Of a stretch of DNA of 64,000 nucleotides, positions 55,351-64,000 are shown in pieces. The position numbers and the translations under genes are program-made. Origin of the DNA: Cryptomeria japonica (lineage: Eukaryota; Streptophyta; Pinopsida; Cupressales; Cupressaceae); assembly GCF_030272615.1 (NCBI RefSeq), contig NC_081409.1:655186468-655250467 (forward strand). The letters are read 5' to 3'. Position 1 is the first letter of the stretch, and every line of letters starts with the position of its first letter. Below the pieces are notes generated by a model. That model did no database searches, was not told the origin of the DNA, and saw nothing but the letters and a program-made list of their open reading frames with translations.

Positions 55351-55931
55351 ATCACCCTCCTACCAAGTGCATCTACTACTTTATTATCTTGTCCTTGCTT
55401 GTTCTTAATTATTAAGGTGTAGGCTTGGATAGACTCAACCCATTTCATGTTTTTGTGACTCAACTTATCCTGACTATTCAACTTACTTACGGATCGGTTT
55501 TCCATATAGACAATGAACTTGTTTGGTAGGAGATAATGTCTCCATTTATTAAGGGCTTGCACAAGTACATACATCTCCAAACCATAGGATGATTACTTCT
55601 ATTTGGCCTCATTTAATTTTTCACTAAAGAAAGCTATTGGCCTTCCTTCCTGACATAGGACTGCTCCTATGGCCATATTACTATCATCACACTCTATAAA
55701 GAAAAGTTTATCAAAACTAGGAAGAATAAGAATAGGTTGTTGAGAGACTTTTACCTTGAATGTTTCAAATGCCTTGTTTGTTGCCTTTGTCCAAATAAAC
55801 TTACACTTATGCCCTCCTTTTATGGTCTCCAACATTAGTGCACATATCTTACTAAAGTTGTTGATGAACTTCCTATAAAAGGTAGCTAAGCCATCAAAAC
55901 TCCTAACGTCTCCTATTGTCCTAGGAGTTGG
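55351..55931 (-). pseudogene. Element F RT connection and RNase H
   Basis: FIWTKATNKAFETFK, then LILPSFDKLFFIECDDSNMAIGA, given here as LPSFDKLFFIECDDSNMAIG, carries the first RNase H Asp. VLCQEGRPIAFFSEKLNEAK and YLVQALNKWRHYLL follow. A stop at about 55597 and others interrupt it. The frame is shared with RT upstream. Confidence 0.8.
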
Positions 55932-56600
55932 TCAATTCATAATGGCCTCAACCTTTGATGGATCCATCTTAAGGCTTTCCTCGGAGACTAAAAATCCCAA
56001 ATATACCAACTCCTTCTTCATAAATTCACACTTATCCAAATTTATGATTAGTTTCTCCTTGTGTAGCTTCCTCAACACCACCTCCAAATTTTCTCGGTTC
56101 TCCTCATTTATCCTACTAAAGATGAGTATATCGTCTAGATACACCACCACAAATCTGCCTATAAAATGTTTTAGCACTTCATTCATCGATCTCATGAATG
56201 TGCTAGGTGCATTACTCAAGCGAAATGGCATCACCATGCACTCAAACAACCCCTCATTGGTTTTGAAGGTTGTCTTCCATTGATCTCCTTCCCTTATCCT
56301 TATCTGATGGTAACCACTATTCAAGTCAATCTTGGAGAAATTGCAAGATCCCCTTAAGAAAACCATCAAATCCTCTATACTTGGCATAGGGCACTGGTAT
56401 CTTATGGTTATCTTATGAATGGATCTATATTCAGTGCATAATCTCCATCTTCCATCCTTTTTAGGGGCCAAAATTGTGGGTACTGCACACGAACTAAGAC
56501 TCTTCCTAATCAGCCCTTTGTCAAGCAACTCTTGCACCTACCTAGCAATCTCCTCATTATGTGTAGGGGTCATTTTATGCACTACCTTATTAAGAAAGGT
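55932..56600 (-). pseudogene. Element F reverse transcriptase
   Basis: The open stretch 56537-55932 holds [73 protein letters not shown] and the intact catalytic box [31 protein letters not shown] closes the domain. It is the best preserved gene of element F, with all motifs in order and no internal stop. MPFGLSNAP is usual, so Gly to Arg is a likely lesion. Confidence 0.9.
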
Positions 56601-57330
56601 GGCTCCAAGGATGAATTATATATGATGGTTCACATCCCTAATGGGTGCTAATAATTTTGGCATGTCCTCCTTCACCACTCTTTCATACTTTTGTAGTAAC
56701 TCCTTCACCATGTGTGGTATATCCTTCTCCTTACCCTTAGGTTGTCTTGCTACATCTTTAGGCTTCAATATCAAAGAAAATCCAACATTCTCATCCTTGA
56801 GAGTCTTCAATATATCCCTCTCCCCAATCAACATTATCCCTGCTTCCTTTTTCCTCTCTCTTGCATTTTTCAGGTAGTTGATTCAAGGTGAAAGTCTTAC
56901 CTTTCTTGGTGATGGTATAGGTTTTCAACTCACCATCATATTGAGAATTCAAATAATACTTCCATGGCCTACCCAAAAGTAAGTGGCATGCATCCATATC
57001 CATAACATCACATAGCATTCTATCCTTGTAGTTCCCTATAAAGAAGTCAACCCATGCTTTTTCATCCACTAGGATTTTCTATCCTTTTGTTAACCAAGAA
57101 AATTTATATGGAAATGGATGAGGTGACCTTTTCAAGTGCAACTTCTCCACCATTTCTAAAGATACTAGATTTTTTAGTAATCTGGAATCAATTATTACTT
57201 TACATACCTTTCCTCCTAACTTGCAAGTTTTCCTAAATAAGATATTTCTTTGGGGTGGTTCTTGAGAAGTTGTAACTTTCAACAAGATTCTTCTCATCAT
57301 CAAATTATCTCCTACTTCTACATTTATTCC
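56601..57330 (-). pseudogene. Element F protease and linker
   Basis: The protease (57303-57079) has CKLGGKVCKVIIDSRLLKNLV, shown here as KVCKVIIDSRLLKNLV. The active-site triplet at 57181-57189 reads DSR in place of DSG, and the next residues also differ. CDVMDMDACHLLLGRPWKY (about 57000) is the usual C-terminal block. A frameshift near 56800-56830 precedes the linker to RT (VKELLQKYERVVKEDMP). Confidence 0.75.
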
Positions 57331-58463
57331 TCCCCCTTTACCGGAGAGTTCACACTTTGATAGTCCTCCTCTTGGCCCAATTGTGTTCTTTTATCTACTT
57401 ATTGGGTGTTTCTTTGAACTAATTCAGGGCATGTTTTTGTAGTGTGTCCTTTCTGGCCATAGTTATAACTTTTACCAATGAAATTGACTGCACCTTTCCT
57501 TGATCCTCTAAATCTACCTTTATCATTGGGTCTCCTCCCCTTGAAGTTCCCTCTGAAACTATTGCTTCCTTGTGATTCCCCTTGACTAAGATTTCCTTGA
57601 TTCCTTTGTGACTATCCCCTGCCACCAAAACCTCATCTTCCTTTGAATTTCATTCCTCTTCTTCCTCTACCACTTTGTTTACCCTTTCTCCTTAGTTTCT
57701 CTTTTCCCTTAATGCTAATTGGAATCACTTTCTTACTATGTTTGGGGCTAAAATACTGATTTCATCTTGGATGCTATATTTTAATCCACTCAAATACCTT
57801 ACCACTCTCTTTGGCTCCTCCTCATGATACTTGTCTCTAAGACATACCTTATGGAATTCTTCCATGTATGCATTTACATCCATATCTTTTTGTCTCAAAC
57901 CTTGCATCTGTTTGTAGATTTGAACATCATAGTCTATAGGCACAAAATGTGTCTTCACCCTTGCCGACATCCTCTCCCAAGAAGTTATCATGTTCCTTCC
58001 TTCCTTCCTTCACCCTATCACCTTGTAGACAATTCCACCATGTGAGTGATACTCCCTTCATCTTGGACTTAGAAAACATAACCCTCATGTTTAGGGACCT
58101 CCCTACATTCAAAGTAGTTATCAAGGCCTCTATCCAATCTAAGACTTGCTCTACATTCCATGCCCCACAAAACATAGGGACATCGTCCTTTCCACCTAAG
58201 GAATTATTGTTAACTACATTTAGGGAATCCACAAATGCATTCTGATCTACAAGCAGTTCCACCTCTTGCATTGGGATTCCTTCCTCTGCCCCCTTCTCTC
58301 CTTCTCCATCAAAATCACATTCTCTTTGCTTCCCTTTACCCTTAGCCTTCTCCAACTCCTTTAACTTGGCATCAAACATTTCCTCAAATGTCTTTCTTAG
58401 GGCCTCTTGTGATATTTCCTTAGGAGGCATTGTGTCAGACTCTCCTTCACTTCCTTCTAACAT
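57331..58463 (-). pseudogene. Element F gag with zinc knuckle
   Basis: From ATG 58463 (MLEGSEGESDTMPPKEISQE) through an acidic/basic N-terminus, PMFCGAWNVEQVLDWIEAL and GVSLTWWNCLQGDRVKEG. A frameshift near 57990 follows, then WERMSARVKTHFVPIDYD and LRQKDMDVNAYMEEFHK. The zinc knuckle (57436-57476) reads SYNYGQKGHTTKTC, so the first two cysteines of CX2CX4HX4C are Ser and Tyr. Confidence 0.8.
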
Positions 58464-58499
58464 ACACCAAGATCACCAACCCCTGGTAACCTAGAACTT

Positions 58500-58513
58500 G
58501 CTCTGATACCCAT
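58500..58513 (-). other. Element F primer binding site, tRNA-iMet type
   Basis: Minus strand ATGGGTATCAGAGC, close to the TGGTATCAGAGC complement of initiator tRNA-Met. It lies 37 bp upstream of the gag ATG. Confidence 0.75.
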
Positions 58514-58514
58514 A

Positions 58515-59590
58515 TGGTGCAGAGTCCATAGGGAACTAGTGGATTACCTATCCCACAACCCACAATCCTTTCCAACACTCCTTTCCTCACCCAAACACCC
58601 TACCAATTTGATCTTTCAACACCCTCCAATCTCCTTATTACAAATTCCCAAATGTCCAACTTGAACTTCCTCCCATTGATCACAATCCTGGATCTATGAG
58701 ACTCCAACCTTCCAAACACACTTGGGATGGGCTAGGGACCATTTTCCACCATCCTATGACCCTAAGAACCCAAACCAACTCAACTCCAACACTAATTTAT
58801 GATAGACACAATCCCAAGGGTGATATACCCAATTAGGACCTAATTTGGCTACTAGCCCTAGGTTTTTGGTTTTCCTCCCTAAACTCCCAATTTTCCAAAA
58901 CAACCTAAAGAAAAAATTGAAGTTTTGAGTACCCTTTTGGGGTGCACATAACATATTTCAAAATTGGGGTCTTTTCCTAGAAACCAAGGTCAACAATATT
59001 AGTTGTCCTATTAGGCCTAATGTGACAACTGGGCAACTTTTACAAAGCAACTACACTAAATTGGATTGATCCTCCTTATCCAATGGTTGTTTTGGGTCTG
59101 CACACATCCCTAAACACCAAATCCATTATTTCTTGGCCTATTCCATCCACATACCCTTCGTTTCAACTTGTTTTCCATTCACCCAGAACCAATCACATGA
59201 GGATGTCTGGTGCTTCAATGGCCATTCCTCCTTCCTCTAGCACTTTCCCTACCAAAATCCTCCAAAATCCTATGATACACACATTTCATTGAATTTTCAT
59301 CAAATTCTATGAGATTCCATGGATGGAAAGTCATGATAAAGCAATGTGAAGCAGGGTTTTTGAACCGTTTCTACAAAATCAGGTGGATCTCACAAAATTT
59401 AGCATCACGTTGCACCAAACCAAAAGAAAATGAGAGCTAACTCACTATTCTATGCACACAAATGAATTACACTCCTTGATCAATCTGTACAATTAGGTTA
59501 TGAGGGTCAAAATAGTGAAATGATAAGAAATATGGTTTAGGGAAAGTGCAAGCTAATGAGTCACAAATTCACGGAAGTCTGCGCTTTGGA
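58515..59590 (-). mobile_element. Probable 5' LTR of element F (outer boundary unresolved)
   Basis: Expected from the adjacent primer site. On the plus strand it begins TGGTGCAGAGTCC. No second copy is in the window and no TGTAACA-type end was found, so the right limit is arbitrary. No coding region seen. Confidence 0.35.
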
Positions 59591-59745
59591 AAACATGCTC
59601 CTCAAAATAGACGCCCATTTTTTAAAAATGGGGGCCCGTTTATGCTTCAGGCTCCCGAGTTGAAAGGTAATGGGGGCCCAAAGCTAAAATAAATAGGCCC
59701 CTATTTTGTTTAAAAATAGGGGCCCATTTTTAAATTGTATTTTTA
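59591..59745. repeat. GGGGCCC-rich inverted repeats
   Basis: Runs such as AAAAATGGGGGCCCG, TAATGGGGGCCCAAAG, AATAGGCCCCTATTT and AAATAGGGGCCCATTTTT alternate, so several hairpins can form. The tract stands out against AT-rich flanks. Confidence 0.6.
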
Positions 59746-60117
59746 CCATTTTTTCGGTGAATTTTTTCATTTTTATCGACAGTAAATTTAGAAGAGGAGA
59801 TAAAAAATGGGCCCCCATGCTGTGGATTCCACTTCAAGCCTCCACCACTATCTCAGGTACACATTCAATCATCTATTTTCATATTTCATAATTTTCTTGT
59901 ATATTTTTCCTATTTTTTGTGTATTATTTAGTTTTTTGGGGTATTATTTTAGTTTTTTTTTAAAGCAGCCTATAAATAAATTAGTTTTTATATTTGTAAA
60001 TTGTTGATTTTGATCTGAAATATTCTTCAACAGTTAACCCTAAACCCTAATCAACAAATTTACAAATCAAAACCAAACCTAGATAGTTAACAAAACAAAA
60101 TATCAAATTAGATATCT
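59746..60117. other. AT-rich intergenic segment
   Basis: Nothing coding. Homopolymer T runs near 59950 and a CCCTAAACCCTAATC run near 60038, too short to be a telomeric tract. Confidence 0.5.
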
Positions 60118-60345
60118 CAAAAACATCAAAATGAAAATGAAATCAAAACAAAAACAAAAACGAAAATGAAATTGAAACAAAATAAAAAACGAAAACAAAA
60201 TCGAAACAAAAACAAAAACAAAAACAAAATCTAAACAAAAACAAAAATGAAAACAAAATCGAAACAAAAACAGAAACAAAAATGAAACTGAAACAAAAAT
60301 AAAAACGAAAAGGAAATCGAAACAAAACCGAACATATGTACCAAA
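60118..60345. repeat. AAAAC / CGAAAA-type simple repeat
   Basis: A degenerate A-rich repeat built from AAAACAAAAACGAAAATG-like units over about 230 bp. It keeps minus-strand frames open (Phe/Val-rich), which is a composition effect. Confidence 0.85.
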
Positions 60346-60454
60346 ATTGTTTTTAATTCTCATTAGGCAATACAAAAGTTACCACTATTAGTATAACCTT
60401 AAAAGTAATTAACATTACTCTTCAAATTTTAGATATCAAAGTTTAGGCTTAGGT

Positions 60455-62075
60455 TTATGCCATGTCATGGCATAAAGGTCCTATTATGGTCCTATTATGT
60501 CATGTGATGGTATCAAAGGACCAATTATGGACACATTATGTCATGTCATGGCATAATAGGACACATTATGCCATGATGGCATAATATGACCTATTATGCC
60601 ATGACATTGCATAATGGGTCCATAGTTGGTCCTATTATATCATGTTATGGCATAATAGGACCTATTATGCCATCATGGCATAATAGGTCCTATAATGCCA
60701 TCATGGCATAATAGGTCCTATTATGCCATGACATTGCATAATAGTCCACCTATTATGCCATCATGGCATAACAGGTCCATAATAGGACTTATTAAGCCAC
60801 AACATGACATGATTTTCTTGAAAATTGCCAACTTCATCATCTAATTCATCTCCAACACTGAAAATATGCTAATTCGACATGTTTACTTAGTATGATAGGA
60901 CCAATTATGGACCTATTATTCCATGATGGCATAATATGTCCTATTATACCATGACATTGCATAATAGGTCCATAGTTGGTCCTATTATATCATGTCATGG
61001 TATAAAAGGACCTATTATGCCATCATGGCATAATAGTCCACCTATTTTGCCATCATGGCATAACAAGTCCATAATAGGACCTATTATGTCATGTGATGGT
61101 ATAAAAGGACCAATTATGGACACATTATGTCATGTCATGGCATAATAGGACACATTATTCCATGATGGCATAATATGTCCTATTATGCTATGACATTGCA
61201 TAATGGGTCCATAGTTGGTCCTATTATATCATGTCATGGCATAATAGGACCTATTATTCCATCATGGCATAATAGGTCCTATTATGCCATGACATTCCAT
61301 AATAGTCCACCTATTATGTCATCATGGCATAACAGGTCCATAATAGGACCTATTAAGCCATAACATGACATGATTTTCTCGAAAATTGCCAACTTCATCA
61401 TCTAATTCATCTCCAACACTGAAACTATGCTAATTCGACATGTTTACTTAGTATGATAGGACCAATTATGGACCTATTATGCCATGATGGCATAATATGT
61501 CCTATTATGCCATGACATTGCATAATAGGTCCATATTTGGTCCTATTATATCATGTAATGGCATAATAGTCCACCTATTATGCCATCATGGCATAACAGG
61601 TCCATAATAGGACCTATTAAGCCACAACATGACATGATTTTCTCGAATTGCCAACTTCATCATCTAATTCATCTCCAACACTAAAACTATGCTAATTCGA
61701 CATGTTTACTTAGTATGATAGGACCAATTATGGACCTATTATGCCATGATGGCATAATATGTCCTATTATGCCATGACATTGCATAATAGGTCCATAGTT
61801 GGTCCTATTATATCATGCCATGGCATAATAGCACACCTATTATGCCATCATGGTATAACAAGTCCATAATAGGACCTATTAAGCCACAACATGACATGAT
61901 TTTCTTGAATTGCCAACTTCATCATCTAATTCATCTCCAACACTGAAACTATGCTAATTCGACATGTTTACTTAGTATGATAGGACCAATTATAGACCTA
62001 TTATGCCATGATGGCATAATAGGTCCTATTATGCCATGACATTGCATAATAGGTCCATATTTGGTCCTATTATAG
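60455..62075. repeat. Tandem array of palindromic CATAATAGG-type units with higher-order period
   Basis: Dozens of short units such as CCTATTATGCCAT and its reverse complement ATGGCATAATAGG. At 60658-60690 two 16-base arms (GGACCTATTATGCCAT and its exact reverse complement) flank one C. A non-palindromic spacer containing GCCAACTTCATCATCTAATT recurs at 60826, 61388, 61650 and 61912. The last three are 262 bp apart, which gives a higher-order unit of 262 bp. Confidence 0.9.
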
Positions 62076-63190
62076 GATTTTTAAAACTTATAAATATCCT
62101 ATGTATCATTTAACATATCCACGCCTAAAGGATTTGGTCTTGCATAAAACTTTAAAAAGAGAGAAAAGTAAACATAATTTTTTTATTCATGGGTGAAAAT
62201 CATTCTTATGACACCTTGGACAAGTACCTTGGCATCATGTATAATTTTTTTTTTAAAGTACCCTACACTTAAGAGTATACCATAATCCATTCAAATTATC
62301 TTTATTCTTAACCATCCTTGTCATCATCAATATCATGTATCTCACATTCCTAGTTTTTGACCTTGATTCGAGTAATCTACCCAAGTAATCTTATCCTATC
62401 CTCTAGGTGCAAATATGCAATACAATAGTTAGCTAAATGCAAGAAAATAATGATGCACCAACAAGGTGAATGTACAAATTGAGGTGACACATAACATAAA
62501 AGAGAAACCACTAGATATCACATAATTTAATCTTTTGTGTTTACTTCATATTCTATTACCCCACTTGTAAGGCATGTTTAATATTTTGTCACTTGATTTC
62601 CTTTTTTAATCCTACTTTTACTGCATATGTTTTATCTCCTATTTTTACATTATCTAATCTTTATTAGTAACTACTAATTTCCCATAATGATTTATGTCTT
62701 ATACTTTAATCTTTGTTCTATCTTATGATCTTCAAGACTATTTGCTTCACATGTATGTTCATATAGTGTTTTTTTAATCTTATTTTAAGCACTTATCATC
62801 AATCCTTATATATTATTACACTAAGGAGGATCATCTTATTTCCCACTTCTTTATTGATCTTATGTTTGAAATATTTTATATTGATTTTAATAGTTGATGC
62901 ATTTTACAAGAAATGAATGCATTAAATTGAATATATAATAGATTTATGAAGTTTCATTGAAAGTTTTTATTAAGTTTTGTGTGCAAATTTTATATTTAAA
63001 GATTCAATAGTATGTACATGTATATTTTTTAAGTTCAATATTATATTATATTTCATGTTTATCTCATTCAATAACATAGAAATGTTACTATTTATAAAAA
63101 AAAAAATTTAAACTAAAATAGATTCTTCTTTTACATAGAGTTGTATATAATTCATGTATATCTATATATATGCAGGAACTCTTTGTTATC
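62076..63190. other. AT-rich segment upstream of an unidentified coding region
   Basis: No coding signal or repeat. Just before the next reading frame stands TATATATATGCAG followed by G (about 63165-63176), a possible splice acceptor 15 bp before the ATG. Confidence 0.4.
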
Positions 63191-64000
63191 ATGGATGTCT
63201 TTGACATAGATGAACTATTAGGTGAAAATCCCCCACCACAACCCCCTCCTCCTCCTCCTCCTCCACCACCACCACCACCACCTCCTCCTCCACCTCCACC
63301 CACTAGATTGGATGAAATTCATTTAAGAGAATGAATTAATGAAAACCTACAAGTGATTGAACAAAATCTTACTGCTATCCAAAATGAGCCAATCACGCCA
63401 CCCCATCTTCTAGAGTTTGCAAAATCAATACAAACTGTTGTCAAGTCAGTTAGATCTATTGATTCTCAATTAGATCAATTTAATAGACGATGACAAGAGT
63501 TGTGTGATTTTTATGCCGATGGTTTAACTTATAGGCAAATCACTGATATGAAAATAACCAAAGCTCATTTATGTCCATATTTTACTAACCCAAAAACAAG
63601 AGAACCAATGCAACCTAACTAGAAAAGAATTTCAATTAGGTGGTGTGTGCATCCAAAAATGGCTAGACACTTTTGGGATAGATGGTGGATGGTTTTTGAT
63701 TATCCACCACATCGTAATTATGAGGTCCCTTTTTTATTGTTTGAAGAAATTATACTGTGAGTTTGTAATGAACCAAAAAACAAAATATTTTGACATTAAG
63801 TCATTCCAGGGTGTTGGTTGTGGAATACCACAGCATAGATTAGGGGCACGGAGTAATAATCCCCTACCAGATCCACCCATAGTTCCACTTGTTTCTCCAT
63901 CCATTCCTGCAGATGTCTGAAATACATCATTCATTTCGACATTAGATGCTTTGACTTCCCTCATAGGAAACCTGAGCGAGCAAGTTGCTCACATGGCATC
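63191..64000 (+). pseudogene. Unidentified proline-rich protein, partial at window edge
   Basis: ATG 63191 starts MDVFDIDELLGENPPPQ, followed by about 25 prolines encoded by CCT/CCA repeats, then TRLDEIHLRE. The frame continues past three stops (TGA about 63332, TGA about 63491, TAG about 63620). It includes LLEFAKSIQTVVKSVRSIDS, LCDFYADGLTYRQITDMKIT, HLCPYFTNPKTREPM and FWDRWWMVFDYPPHRNY. A frameshift near 63750 leads to NQKTKYFDIKSFQGVGCGIP and a proline-rich stretch, then NLSEQVAHMA at the edge. I do not recognise the family. Conservation of sensible protein sequence across stops suggests a decayed gene, perhaps of another mobile element. Confidence 0.5.

Larger units (their letters stand above)
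53590..58514 (-). mobile_element. Element F: chromodomain Ty3/gypsy (Tekay/Del-like) retrotransposon, degenerate
   Basis: On the minus strand: primer site (about 58500-58513), gag, zinc knuckle, protease, RT, RNase H, integrase, chromodomain. The order and the chromodomain at the end of integrase identify a chromovirus. A 3' LTR matching the 5' side is not visible to the left, so the element is truncated or decayed there. Several frameshifts and stops separate the domains. Confidence 0.85.

Noticed and set aside
60038-60052. Interstitial telomeric repeat (CCCTAAACCCTAATC)
   Set aside because: Only about two units, well within chance for this composition.
60103-60375. Phe/Val-rich minus-strand frames
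   Set aside because: Composition effect of the A-rich simple repeat.
60455-62075. CRISPR-like repeat array
   Set aside because: Units are palindromic and degenerate, without unique spacers of constant length, in a plant retrotransposon context.
63088-63303. Glycine-rich minus-strand frame
   Set aside because: It is the complement of the CCT/CCA polyproline tract and has no other protein character.

Overview
The window is a block of nested plant retrotransposons. I see no host gene, tRNA, rRNA or CRISPR array. The Ty3/gypsy families with tRNA-Asp, tRNA-Arg and tRNA-iMet type primer sites, a Ty1/copia element, an AT-rich background and deep nesting point to a large, repeat-rich seed-plant genome. 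A gymnosperm is my guess, not proven. No element is intact: coding regions carry many in-frame stops, mostly TAG, with few frameshifts.

Layout. Positions 1-2823 hold two LTR-like segments, a probable copia 3' LTR starting at 71 and a gypsy LTR end at 2823. Element A is an old minus-strand Athila-like gypsy element split into three pieces (2977-5280, 9140-11951, 51865-about 53079). A solo giant LTR, element E (5281-9139, minus), sits in its reverse transcriptase, flanked by the target duplication CTTCC. Element B (11952-51859, plus) sits in A's gag, flanked by TCATG. B is a Tat/Ogre-like gypsy element with LTRs of about 4.8-4.9 kb. It is split by element C (19088-39048, plus), a related element with 6.5-6.6 kb LTRs, inserted in B's RNase H. 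B's right LTR is split by element D (46982-51248, minus), a short copia element flanked by CTAGT. Removing the insertions rejoins A's gag and A's reverse transcriptase in frame. To the right lies element F (53.6-58.5 kb, minus), a chromodomain-containing gypsy element. It is followed by a simple-repeat tract, a 1.6 kb array of palindromic units, and an unidentified proline-rich coding region running off the end.

The most unusual content is in B, C and E. Their giant LTRs each carry a long degenerate reading frame of about 1000-1170 codons in the full-length copies. These three LTR proteins are related to each other in sequence and layout, and I do not recognise them as any standard gag or pol domain. 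In both B and C an archaeal-type RNase H lies between protease and reverse transcriptase, while the usual RNase H after reverse transcriptase has lost its first catalytic aspartate. Element D also stands out: it encodes gag and protease, but the integrase, reverse transcriptase and RNase H are replaced by an acidic region without known motifs.
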